A stretch of DNA of 64,000 nt, taken from NCBI GenBank assembly GCA_026260175.1, contig JAKCWW010000914.1:1-64000 (forward strand), in the 5' to 3' direction. Positions 39,788 to 50,581 of this stretch are shown here, piece after piece (position 1 is the stretch's first letter; each line of letters opens with the position of its first letter). The translations under genes and the position numbers were made by a program. The notes beneath the pieces were generated by a model. The model saw only the letters and a list, made by a program, of their open reading frames with translations, did not search any database and was not told the origin of the DNA. The stretch comes from Reticulitermes lucifugus. Its lineage: Eukaryota; Arthropoda; Insecta; Blattodea; Rhinotermitidae.

Positions 39788-40680
39788 ACTAAAAGATGCG
39801 GTTTGCCTAGATGTGGCTAAAGCTTCAGATACCGCGTGGGCCGGTCTCCTACAGGCTAACCATCATAAATTTAATAAGTTATCTGGTGGATACCATATCC
39901 TCATACCTTCATCCATGTACGTTTCATACGCCCTTCCCATCAGTCATATCGACCCGTCATGCCATGCGGGCTGTAGTGGTTCACGGTGCACTAATCTCCC
40001 CCGTCCTCTTCAATCTGTTAACATACCAAAACCCGGCGGCCACATCGAGCTATTCCTGTATGCGAGTAATAGGACTCTCGTAGCCGCGTGCCACAAGCCG
40101 TTACTGCTGTAAAGTTGTCTGGGGACCTTTCTCAACAGAATTGAGCACTGGCTACACGGGAACTGGCTTCAGTGTCTCCAAGAGCGCCGCTGTGCTTTGC
40201 TGAGAGGCCTCCTAAGGCCCAGACCAATCCAACATTTTGGACAGCCAATAAAATGGGTCGATACAGCACGATATTTACGGTTGCCTGTTGATATGCAGCA
40301 GAACTTGTCGACACACATAAATGAATTGTAAACAATACAGCTCAATTTGGGGGGATACAAGGCCATCTCCGGGATAGGAAAAGACATCTGTACTTCATAA
40401 AGAATGTACTGATTTAGAAGAAGCTTGTAGGCCCTGTCTGGAGGTCGGTTACTCATAGTAATGTCTGCAATCTGCCAGTGCTACAATTCAAGTACCTTTG
40501 CATTGCGACTAGCGCACCCTCGTACGTTAGTAACAAGCAGAATATACGAGGGTGTGGAAGTTCCTTTTTCACCGACATCAGAGGACTCACGGAAAGTTTA
40601 AAATTCAAGGTAACTTATGCGGGTAACCTCTTAATTTGGGAACGTGAAAGACGCTTGAACCGACCACGGGTTTTCTGAAG
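39788..40680 (+). pseudogene. jockey-like non-LTR reverse transcriptase remnant
   Basis: Translations in shifting frames follow a jockey-type reverse transcriptase: LISYLVDTISSYLHPCTFHT, FPSVISTRHAMRA, LISPVLFNL, then LFLYASNRTLVAACHK where the catalytic YADD motif should be (reads YASN), then RPIQHFGQPIKWVDTARYL, THIN, and finally LQVLQFKYLCIATSAPSYVS and ESLKFKVTYAGNLLI. The order is right, but frames change at least three times and the catalytic Asp pair is lost, so the copy is inactive. The endonuclease domain and ORF1 are absent. The 199-codon open frame overlapping its left half (39,513-40,112) is partly this relic and partly chance. Confidence 0.85.
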
Positions 40681-41028
40681 TCACTCGCGGCCTTAACCAA
40701 AGACGACTAAAACTCTACAAGCCATTCGATGCTTCCCGTAAAAAGGCGCCGAGTCGACACAGCGCTCATATCTAACAAATAATGGCTATCCTGACTGAGA
40801 TTTTCCGTGATTTTTCTGTGACCCAACAAGAAAGTTATGTTTAGTTAGAAGAGTAACAAGCAATGAGGCTTGAAATTAAGTGAGCCAGCAGCGTCTGTTG
40901 ATTTGTCCTTTCAGAGACTGTATCTACTTACGGTATAGGCCTACCGTGCTAGATCGTAGCAGCCACTCTTGAGTTTTACTTGCGTGTAAAATTACGTCTC
41001 ACGGCACGAAGTCAGTCAGCACAGGTAG

Positions 41029-41046
41029 CACTTACTTACTTACTTA
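41029..41046. repeat. (ACTT)n microsatellite
   Basis: About four ACTT units. The following GAGGGCCAATTACTGACGGA may belong to a repeat I cannot name. Confidence 0.7.
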
Positions 41047-41149
41047 GAGGGCCAATTACTGACGGACCTTAGTCAGCCCCACGACAGTATAGCACTCCCT
41101 TTCTCACTGTCATGCATTCCATCACCAAACATATATTTCTCGAGATTTG

Positions 41150-41700
41150 AAAATAAAGTGTATCCATAAGGGAGCGTCAGCCGTGTTAGTTTTTAGGCCG
41201 TTCGCAAAATTGCGAAAAGCGACTATTACCTTTGTCATGCCTGTTTGGCCATCTGTCTATTGGCATGGAACAACTCGGGTCCCACTGGACCGATTTTCAT
41301 TTAATTTGATTTTTGAGTATTTTTCGAAAATCTGTCGAGAAAATTCAAGTTTCACTAAAATCCGACAAGAATAACAGGTACTTTACATGAATACCTATAT
41401 AAATTTATGATCGTATCTCCCTGAATTCTTCTTAGAATGAGAAATGTTTCAGGCGCAAGCCGTAGAGAAAATCAAAACACACATTTTATGTTCAATACTT
41501 TTTTCCGAAAATCGTGCCGTTTGTGAGATAGTGTGTAAAAATAAGGTAGCACCGGACGGGCCACAGATGACAATAAAATACGGTGTAGAAAAGGTGTGAT
41601 TTGCATGCCGGATAGCTAAGGCAAGAATACAGACAAACACTCCTCATATTTAATACTTATTATATTTCCACGGCAACAATGGTTACGTGAACGCGCCTCA
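41150..41700 (+). repeat. Dispersed repeat of unknown class (MEQLGSHWTDF shadow peptide)
   Basis: In one plus frame 41,264 onward reads MEQLGSHWTDFH before a stop, and neighbouring frames continue with IFRKSVEKIQVSLKSDKN- and SENRAVYEIM-like text. I remember this string of broken frames from many assemblies of unrelated animals. It has never, to my knowledge, a clear coding function. The boundaries here are approximate. It could be a mobile element without coding capacity, or a decayed ORF. Confidence 0.5.
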
Positions 41701-42003
41701 ATATTACGTTATATATGCATTGCCTATCTTGTTCTCCTTAATCCCATTATAAAATATTGTAGTATAAGGACGTAATGTGGCACGAAATGAAAGCGGGTAA
41801 CAAAAATTAAAAACTAAAATCTGTGGTACAAAACATTCCTTGAAAAACGAAAATCTCAACTGTCCAAAAATTTGCCTGTTCTGTGGACCCAAAATCTATT
41901 ATATCCTCCCCTAAAGCTAGCTAATATTTGCTTTGCCATTTTCATATGTATGGCGTCGTTGGTAGGTGAATGAAATCTGAGTGTGGCGCATCTATGTAAT
42001 GAT

Positions 42004-42140
42004 ACTGACATGGGGAAACCGAAGTACTCGGAAAAAATCCTGAGGCTGGGCCACTCTGTCCGTTATGAATTTTATATGAAGTGCCCTAGGATGGAACCCG
42101 GGCTTCCACGACGTGAGGACGGCTACTAACCACGTGACAA
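42004..42140 (-). mobile_element. SINE, second family (atggctcagg type), degraded
   Basis: The blocks ATGGGGAAACCGAAGTACTC and TAGGATGGAACCCGGG match, in order and strand, the better copy at 52,955-53,135 (GGGGAAACCCGAAGTACTTG and CCGGGATCGAACCC). The B box is mutated. Confidence 0.55.
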
Positions 42141-42631
42141 AAGTTACATTACATGACACAAAGAATGTCAGAATGTACTATCAGAGGGGCCGTTCTCATT
42201 CTTGAATTTGAAGTTAGATGGACCGCCAAGTTGGTATTATTAAAATTAGGTAATTAAGAATTTAGGCACTTCTAATTGCATGACATTCACGAAAGATGTT
42301 TAGTCGGCTGACCTGCTATTAGATAGGGATCACACACACGCGCGCACTCGAAACTACAAAGAGAAGTGGTAGAAAAAAGTACAAATTGCTGTAAGAGACA
42401 GTTATTTCAATGCGTCCAATTCGAGCGGTTTTGGTAAGCCTACTGGTTGTGCTGACAGAGATGAGCAAGACAAATTACGTTATATTGTTTTCGTACTTGT
42501 CTTGCTTCTTATGACGTGCATATCCCTTCTACCAGTCAACTGCTCTGAACAACAATCCGTGTTTGTACTTGTACAAACGTTTATATTTGGAACTGTTGGT
42601 TGGCTCGATTTGTTTCGCAAACGAGTTAGAC

Positions 42632-42948
42632 CAGGGGCGTCCAAGTTTTATCAGCTGTAGGTTACATGTTTAGAAAGCAATATGAATGCGAGCCGCATTG
42701 ATTTCTTATTGATATCAAATAAATATAGCGTGGTAGGTATTTTAAAATGTGATTTTCTTAAACAGCAATTCAAATTTCAATTTAGGGACACCTGGCAGCA
42801 GTCACACGATGGTAGCGGCGGGCAGATGGTTAGGCCGTACTGGTCAGTTAGATCATGTGTAGTCAACTGGGTTAATATTTCAGGCGTGCCTCACTCTGGG
42901 ATCAGGTGAGCTAGTTCTGGCTCGCGGGCCGCATGCTGGAAGCCTGGG
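42632..42948. mobile_element. Probable hAT-like MITE
   Basis: It starts CAGGGGCGTCCAAG and ends in a sequence whose reverse complement is CCCAGGCTTCCAGC; TCGCGGGCCGCATG near the right end is a motif shared with the elements at 23,961 and 53,799. Flanks AGTTAGAC (42,624-42,631) and AGTTACTC (42,949-42,956) agree at 6 of 8 positions. It has no coding capacity. The inverted ends are weak, so the exact limits are uncertain. Confidence 0.45.
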
Positions 42949-43933
42949 AGTTACTCTATCTCGAAGCCATGTACCAGAACCTATGTTACAAGGAGGAATC
43001 GAGGTACCAGCACTGCAGACGCGTACGTGGGGTGGCATATTTCCAGGAGCGGTATTTTAGCCATGTTTTTTTTCGCAAAAATAAACAATTTTATTTTACT
43101 AATTAAAATTTTTCTTCGTTTTATTTTTCTAAATTTTTTTAGCTGTCCCAGAAAAATTGGTGCAAAGTATAGACGAGCCTGTGTAGAAACCGTGACAGAA
43201 GGTTGGGGGGGGGGCTAAAAGTTTGTTTGCCTGAGGCGGCAGAAAACGTAGATCTAGTGCTGGACCGTAAGATATACGAAGACAAGACGCTGTCATTGTG
43301 TGACCTGAACATACCGACCTGTAACCACTTTGGAGAGAAAACGAATATCTTAATGCATGTGTGAGTACAACAACTTTAGACCCGCTCGCTGTCGTCCCAT
43401 CAATTGCAGGTTTCGGTCTTGACGACAAATACTTTTCAACATACAACGCCCTGCCAGATAAACTTATTGCTCTTGAATTCCAAAATTGCCCTACTCTGCC
43501 CTGCATGGACTGCAGTGTGATTTTCCAATGTCATACGAAGCCCGTTTAATTGGACACGTGACGGATCATAATTGCAATTTTAACTTGCCAGTTTCTAGGT
43601 GGTTAGCATTGTCAGGCGGAGGACAATCGCAACTTAATTTTTAGAAAGCCAGTCGAGTCCGACAGAGAACCGTGCAGGTGGCACAATAAAATCATGAATG
43701 CATACGGCGGACGTTGATGTTTGTTAAGTGAAAGATAACGATTGTAACAGTAGTCTGCCTACTACATCTTTATGTTGTAATGACAACTATAATAATAATA
43801 ATATAATACTTGAAACCTCACACATAATACTGAAAGTACCGCAGTCCGAAACTTGAATCCTGAGTGGTGGGAATCATCGTTGGGTCAAGAGGCGAAGTAC
43901 TATGAAGAAAAGGCCTGTGGCAAGAGACAACGA

Positions 43934-43959
43934 AATAATAATAATAATAATAATAATAA
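43934..43959. repeat. (AAT)n microsatellite
   Basis: About eight to nine ATA/AAT units just upstream of the LINE remnant at 43,995. It may be the tail of another retroposed copy, since LINE copies of the neighbouring family end in (AAT)n. Confidence 0.85.
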
Positions 43960-43994
43960 CAATCACATGACCTTGTTACACAAGATGTCGATAA

Positions 43995-44813
43995 AATAGC
44001 ATCGAACGCTGGCTAGAGGCTGGCGAAGTCTTCCCAGAAGAAACTGGATTTGTGATTGCCATCCAGGATCAGGTCATAAGTACAAATAACTGTAGGAAGT
44101 ACATTTTGAAGGATCCGAACACTACTAAAGATATCTGCAGAAAATGACGAGAGAAATTAGAAAACATTCAAAATATAACTAGTGACTGTCATGCACATGC
44201 TCCAGGCGATTACACCCATTGTCACAATCAAGTAGCCAACATTATCCTTCAATATCATGCTATCAAATGTGGGTTATCAAAGGGACCACCAATTCCGTAT
44301 TATAAATATAAGCCACAATCCGTTTTAGAGAACTCCAGTTGTAAACTGTACTGTGACAGGCCCATAATAACAGCTCGAACCATCCATAACAATAGACCGA
44401 ACATAGTTATACTTGACAAAATCATCAAAGAAGCATACTTATTAGATATAGCAATTCCTAACAGTCATAACCTTCACAGCACCATCACCGAGAAGCTCCA
44501 GAAGTATACAAACTTGAAAGAAGGGCTAATAAGAATATGGCAACTGAAAACGGCCTATATAATACCACTGGTGCTATTCACAGCGGGTATTATCCCAAAA
44601 CAATTACACGATAGTTTAGAACTGCTTGATCTCCGCTTTGCTCTGTATATTCTAATGCAGACAGCAGTAATACTTAATAGCATACATGACATATAGTTAG
44701 AAAGATTTTGGCAGAACGATGTGAAAGAAGTGCTGGGTCAGTGAGACCGTACGCTTTTGAGAACCAGCTAAACTGCTGTGAAGTATTGAAAGTGAATAAT
44801 AATAATAATAATT
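43995..44813 (+). pseudogene. LINE ORF2 C-terminal fragment with one nonsense codon and (AAT)n tail
   Basis: One frame stays open from 43,995 to the TAG at 44,694 except for a single TGA at 44,145-44,147, about 233 codons. It reads ETGFVIAIQDQVISTNNCRK, then KLENIQNITSDCHAHAPGDY, PYYKYKPQSVLENSS, LDIAIPNSHNLHSTITEKL and LRFALYILMQTAVILNS. This is the tail domain of a non-LTR retrotransposon reverse transcriptase I remember from many insects. The TGA replaces the second Cys of a zinc-knuckle-like Cys/His cluster. A short 3' untranslated stretch ends in (AAT)n at 44,796-44,813, the usual LINE terminus. It is the best-preserved retrotransposon copy in the window. Confidence 0.85.
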
Positions 44814-46860
44814 GTTGTGCCGCAACATTCCGAACCTCCAGCTTCTGGGCTAGTTCTGGAACGTCAGACCTTGCGACACTATAAGGTTAAGAACCAGGCT
44901 CTCGAAATCCGAGTCCAGAGACCTGATCCGGTAGCGTGCCACCATCTCTCGTATATAGAATACTGCAGGGGCTGCGAGAGATCAGACCCTACAGACTACT
45001 CTTCTCTAGGCTCGAAGGCATAGGTCCCTTAGAGAGATAGAGAGCAACCGTCTAAGTTTAAATTTAAAAAAAGTATACTATATAAAAAATAATACATTAT
45101 TCAAAATAAAGAGTGAGGTTACCCAATAACATTTTAACTAATAATTTACCAATTTCTAACCCTTCACTGACCAAAACCACCATAAACCTTAGGTACGTTC
45201 AAAAATAAACCGTCCTACTTTGTAGAAATAATATGAAGATGAAGACCAGCAGCACGACGTCGGACTTCATGTATGTGACGGTACGTCACCTCGACAATGG
45301 TAGCCTCTCAATGACCCAGTCAAGAATAACAATCCACTCCAACTTCCTGACATTTTTATACTTAAAGTATTGCGTTTTTGCAGCCTACTGTATTGCAACA
45401 GTTTGCTGTTTCATCATAAACCAATAACTATACAGTTTAGCTAACCTCAATCTAAACGTTACAAAATTCTACTTCCTGGTCATCAGCAAATGCTTACATG
45501 CCAAGTTACTCCAACCATCATACTTGCCACATCAGTACTTCAAACATTCCAGACCTAATAAACATCAGCATTTTCTAACCTTCAAATGTGGTCGGTTTTC
45601 TACATTGTAACTTGCATCTGCATATTTTTCTAAATTTCTCAAGTGGTCAGTGTTACATTACAATAATAATAATTTATGTTTATCGCCTAATTAAAAACTA
45701 ATGAGGGTTGAAGTGACTTTGGTAACAAATCCTGCAACTTAATATTTCTTGCATATCCTAAGTGTCTATCTAGCGAGGTAACGCATAAAATGTGAATCGT
45801 TCAATTTTGTCCGTCGATAGGCAAAGCTTAGAAGTTTGGGTTTTCCGATAAGAGGGCCAGGAACTAAAGAAGCTTTATCATTTGGTTATGTGAAATTGGG
45901 CTAACACAAAATTGGGTAATATTGTAACTTATTTTTAAAAAATCAGGTATTGGCTTTGTTACAGGGAGATCTAGTATATTTGGTGTTACCGGTTAATTCT
46001 TTTTCTGCAAGCACTAAAAAGAGTTCATGAGCTGAAGGACGAATACAGTATGCCAGTGGCATACAAAATCTTGATGTCTATGGAGGCGTTGTGACTAAGC
46101 CTGAATTTTCGTGGAACTCCTGTAAAGTACAACTGTACTTTCTTGGTGTAAAAACGAATTAGAGCTCATAATGTTTTATTTAAAGGAGTAAAATATTTAG
46201 GCACATTTATGAAAAAGAATTGCATTTTTGTTGATTTACACTGAAAGTAAACCCAGTGTCGCTACTGCACGGGGAGGAAAATAGGAAACGCAATTGAAAA
46301 TTATCAAAATATTTACCAATACATGCTTGTGGCACCCCTGAAGTCACCCGCGGAAGCCCAGAGTTCCGCCGAACACAGTTTGAATGACACTGCAATAGAC
46401 TATGTGGGGGCGGATAAGTAAACTAAACCTATTAAGTCTCTGTGTTAGCACTAGATATCAATTTCACTCCCTGTCACGATCTATGCCCGGGTAAAGAGAC
46501 TTTGTATGCATTACACGCTCGATTGACTCATATAATGCTTTGCGCATGGTAGTAAATTGAAAATACAAATGTTCGTATCACAGATCACTCTGGTATCCAA
46601 AACATAGACAGTTGCCATAAACACGTCGGCTACCGGCTAATAGGCCTATTGCATATGGAAACTGAAATTTTATTTAATACTGGTATAAGAAACAGAACTT
46701 TTTAATATCATCAGACGGGTAAAGACACATCACTTCGTAAGATGTCAGTGGGTTGATTCTCGGGTTGTATAATAACGCTATTTCAACTGTAGTGTTTTTA
46801 AGTTATAGTGGTGAATGAGATGGTATGATGTTTATGAATGGCAAATATAGAGATACTTAA
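44814..46860. other. Non-coding stretch
   Basis: The first 200 bases (44,814-45,030) have higher GC and may be another unidentified repeat abutting the LINE tail. The rest is AT-rich without gene or element that I recognise. Confidence 0.4.
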
Positions 46861-46869
46861 AAGTCGTCA

Positions 46870-47025
46870 ATCGATACGTTGTACTATATCGTCCTCTACA
46901 TGGAGAAACTGAAGACAAAACTGTAAACCTCAACGATACTGAACGAAAACACGATTGAGATTCGAGCCAGACACCTCACAGTTACAAGTCAGTAGCGTTT
47001 GTGCTACACTAACCTGCTGTTAAGG
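46870..47025 (-). mobile_element. tRNA-derived SINE, head region
   Basis: Read on the minus strand, CAGGTTAGTGTAGCACAAAC resembles a polymerase III A box in a tRNA D-arm context, and GTGTCTGGCTCGAATCTC further on resembles a B box. The spacing is that of a tRNA. The sequence continues into a non-tRNA body, so I call it a SINE and not a tRNA gene. Confidence 0.45.
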
Positions 47026-47439
47026 GTGTAACTTTTTCGTAAATAATTAGGAGAACTGACTGATTCTATTCACTGTAGATTGTTATTGTGTTAAATGAAT
47101 TAATTACTTGAGTGGACTTCGCAAATATAAACTAACTTACATACTAATTCAGCAGTAAATTTACGGTCTAATGCAGTTACGGAACTTTATCCCAATATAA
47201 ATTTAATGAAGTTTGAAATTTCAAATTAAAAAGATAATAACATTCTGTCAACGAAATACACTTCTATTACCGGAACCCTCGTGCAGTCATGTTTTGTTGA
47301 GCGTCTGTGTGGACCAGTTGCTTGTTACAACCTTTCGTCTTTAAAAATCTCAATTTGAACAATATTGTGTAAAGCAGTTTTTACTAAGTGTTACAGATAG
47401 GAAGAGCTCTTTCCTTACGAGAACGAAAGTACCTCTAAT

Positions 47440-47710
47440 ATTTGGCTATAATTTCAGTCTATTAGGGCTTCGAATCCCGGCAAGGACAAGATATTTTTCT
47501 CTCCCCCCAAAACGTCAAGACCGGCTCTGGGTCCCACCAAGCCTCGTATTCAATGGGTACTGGGGTTCCTTCCCGGGAGTAAAGCAGCAGGAGCGTGAAG
47601 TTAAACCACTCATAACGATCTAGTGACGATGTTACAAATGAGTGGAACTATACCTCTACTGCCCTTATATGCCTTCGTGGCGTGGACAAGAAAAACTTTA
47701 CTTTTACATT
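47440..47710 (+). mobile_element. SINE, main family, plus orientation
   Basis: GGCTTCGAATCCCGGC is a B-box region; the body follows with AAGACCGGCTCTGGGTCCCA, CCTTCCCGGGAGTAAAG, ACTATACCTCTACTGCCC and a terminal CTTCGTGGCG...CTTTACTT. The order is the same as in 54,209-54,505, with indels. The A-box half of the head is unclear. Confidence 0.65.
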
Positions 47711-48060
47711 TTAAGTCGGTTAGGGGTGTTGGTCCAGGCTTGTGAACGGAAGCCACTCTGTTCAAATCTAGGCCGAGATTTCGGCTATATTGTCCGACAG
47801 GCTAAGGCGGAACCCTCGGAAAGACTGCTCACTACGTCATTGCGATGTTCCCTGTCTGGCTGTGTGAAAGGGGGACAGAATGTTTGTCTTCACCGCCCTA
47901 TTCAGACCGATTCTAGGATTCAGACGGCTTTAATTACTACCGGGAAATCTTTTCACGGAGGTAAAGCTACCGGAGCGGACAGGCCTACATCTAATTCTGA
48001 GGTTCTGCATTGAGTGACGATTTATCTTTAACGCTCTTATAGGCCTGTGTGGAGTGATAC
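47711..48060 (+). mobile_element. SINE-related copy in tandem with the previous one
   Basis: TGTTCAAATCTAGGC may be the B box. GGAGGTAAAGCTACCGGAGC, TCTAATTCTGAGGTTCTG and CTCTTATAGGCCTGTG align in order with the 3' half of the main SINE family. The 123-codon open frame covering 47,642-48,013 is a shadow of these two copies. The middle (about 47,790-47,900) does not match the family, so this may be a subfamily or a chimera. Confidence 0.4.
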
Positions 48061-48884
48061 TGAGGCATAGGGACCACTTTGCTTCGAAATCGAACAGACT
48101 GGTGTAGCGGTATGTCTACTTCTATTCGCGATATACCCTGATCGGATCTCGGTTGTGTTGTGACCATTTCGATTCAGGTTTTCGTGATGTCTTTAGTATC
48201 ACCGGGCGAATGTTGGAAGTGTCCCTTGTAATGACGTACGACGACCTCGTTCAGTATTCCCATTAAATCAGAATTAATTGGCGGGGCCCTATCTCATGCA
48301 GTGCTAATTCCCACTTGTGAACCTTGTGAAGCTACTTTGTGTTCGTCCTGTATTTAAGTGTCTTGACAAAGCACGTAACTTTCAGAGAAGCTGTACAAAG
48401 GGCTAAAAATATTTGAGTTCTGCTCCTTTATTTGATTCGTGGAGAAATATGACGGCCAAAGTTTCTCGGAATGGTACTTTGTATGTCAGGAATATAAAGC
48501 CTGTAATAACAACCCACGTAAAATTGGCTCACAGAGAAAGCAGTTTAGCAACGTTCCAGCAGAGTCAACATTAATTAGATACAGTTTGCTATTAGCGGCG
48601 TTATACCTTTGGATTACAAGCATACTTCAAGAGAGTTAGTTACTTGTGTTTCGTTACAGGTGTGTATGCAAACTTGGAATCTCTGCAGCGGTACGTATTT
48701 TAAGAAACATGTGAAACGCAAGCTAAAATCTTGTATTATATCTCACTTATATTTATATAAATTAGTATTATAGCCAGAATTAATCCCAAATATTTTAAAT
48801 AAAATTTGTAGTTGGATGAGACTGATTCCCTTGACACTACGGTTTCATATGGAACCATCATAAAAGCCTATGATTATGACAGGA

Positions 48885-49040
48885 GATGGAACAGCGATGT
48901 AGTGATGACTGGCAGGGGAAAAACCAAATTACTTGGAGAAAGCCTCTCCCAGTTCCTTTTATGCAGCAGTAATTCCATATGAAGTGCGTCCGGATTGAGT
49001 ACGGGCTCCTGATTATGAAGCCTCTGCATTGCATGGTGAA
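48885..49040 (-). mobile_element. SINE, second family, degraded
   Basis: AGGGGAAAAACCAAATTACT, TTGGAGAAAGCCTCTCCCAG and GATTGAGTACGGGCTCCTG align in order with 52,955-53,135. The B box region is mutated. Confidence 0.45.
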
Positions 49041-49044
49041 TTTC

Positions 49045-50080
49045 CCACACGTCGCAATATTGTTATGCCCGGAAATATTACTGGGAATTATTTTCTTAGT
49101 CAATTCCAGTACCTTTGTCAAACTGCTGTGAATATTTTCACTTCATTCAAGGTAGGACTTATTCGGGGAATTGTTTGTTTTCGGACACGTGAAACTAACA
49201 CGAAATTGCGGCGATTATTTCAGCACTGGGATTATTTTTTTTATAAAAATAACAATTAGATGTTTTTGAGGGAATTAATTCATAATTTATAATTCCCTAA
49301 ATAAAGAAGAGCGGATAAAATGGTTTTGGACACTTCGTTTGACATTTACGCTTAATTTGGACACAGTCTTGACTTTCAATTGGAAACTTAGTGTCTTGTT
49401 TCTGAGCCATACTGGAAGACACAAGTCTTTGGAATGAGGTTACTTTCAATACATCTGTATATTAACAAGAGCTAGTATCTGGTATTTGTCTTGAGAATGG
49501 CTTATTAAGCCTAAACATGTAGTCAGTTATTGTATAATCTTATGTAGAAAGTGTCAGTAAATCAGCTGTGTTAAGAGGGATATTGAATTTTATTCACTTT
49601 GTAGTCCCAAATTACATTACGGCTACTATTTTCCGAAACTTCGGGCTTTTGTATGGTTATATTTTACTCGGAACAAGCTTGTTTCCAGGTGAGTTTAGTT
49701 TCTTTCCCTTACGTGAAAGACTGGATTCCGTAAGAGTAATATCACTTTTCAAGATGTCTTCCGTATTTAGGGTCGAGAACATAGTTCCAAGGGCACTTGA
49801 CATGGGAAGAGTGAGAAATACTGAATAAAGCTGGCGACGAGAGGTCTAAGTGGCGAAAGATACGATGAATTTATGAAATGCAAGGTGAATAATAATCCTG
49901 GTTTCTAGCTTTTGACCTGGGCCGTCTCAAATACGTCGCAAATGTCAGTTGTCAACGGTTCGTTGAAGCACTAGGAAAATTCCAAAGATATTGATAATAA
50001 CGATAGAAACAATATCGTGAGGAACATAATAAATTTGAAAGTAAGCATATAATTAGCCTAAGCAAGACGTTGTTCATTTG
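49045..50080. other. Non-coding stretch downstream of the 309-residue gene
   Basis: It contains a TTTATT at 49,589-49,594, which is AATAAA on the minus strand and the nearest possible poly(A) signal for the gene. The plus-strand open frame at 49,568-49,828 has no motif. Confidence 0.35.
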
Positions 50081-50084
50081 TTGG

Positions 50085-50086
<2 letters not shown>

Positions 50087-50122
<36 letters not shown>
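50087..50122. repeat. (TA)18 microsatellite
   Basis: An uninterrupted run of 36 bases of alternating A and T, 460 bases beyond the stop codon of the 309-residue gene. Confidence 0.95.
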
Positions 50123-50127
<5 letters not shown>

Positions 50128-50581
50128 TCAGTCCATTAACTCAATACACAGGTTCTCTGAGAGAGTGACTGAAGTCAAGTCACTGCCACTGCGAAAAACA
50201 ATTTAGGACCCGAAAGTAACTACCTAAATACTTGAATACGTTATGTATTTTTTGCAGTTTCGGCACACAGCAGCACGGATCAGAGCTAATTTACATGGAA
50301 ATAAGTGGCCGAAAATCTAGTAGGAATATATTTTTCGACTCGATTCGGTTCGGTTCGATGTTATTCGAGCATGTATGCCTTACTTTCCCAACCCAATCGA
50401 TTCCGAAAGAGGTAAGAAAGGGGGATTTATGTCGACGCAAGGGCTCTGAGAACACTCCCGGCCAATGCCCATTTCTTACCCAGAAAAGACTACCGCCTAT
50501 TTCGCCCCAGTAATTTCCATCTTTGTTCCATTTTTCGAATAAAGACGTGACCTCGTAAATAACTTACGAACCAACAAACCG

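Noticed and set aside
39513-40112. 199-codon plus-strand open frame, second longest in the window
   Set aside because: Its right half is one frame of a frameshifted jockey-like reverse transcriptase relic (with YASN in place of the catalytic motif) and its left half is unrelated AT-rich sequence, joined through the 17-bp hairpin.
43129-43506. 125-codon minus-strand open frame
   Set aside because: Crosses a G-run and low-complexity sequence; no motif and no coding-like bias.
46960-47025. Possible tRNA gene on the minus strand
   Set aside because: A and B boxes are present but the arms do not close into a clean cloverleaf and the sequence continues into a SINE-like body.
47642-48013. 123-codon plus-strand open frame
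   Set aside because: Lies over two tandem SINE-derived copies; the peptide is a shadow of repeat sequence.
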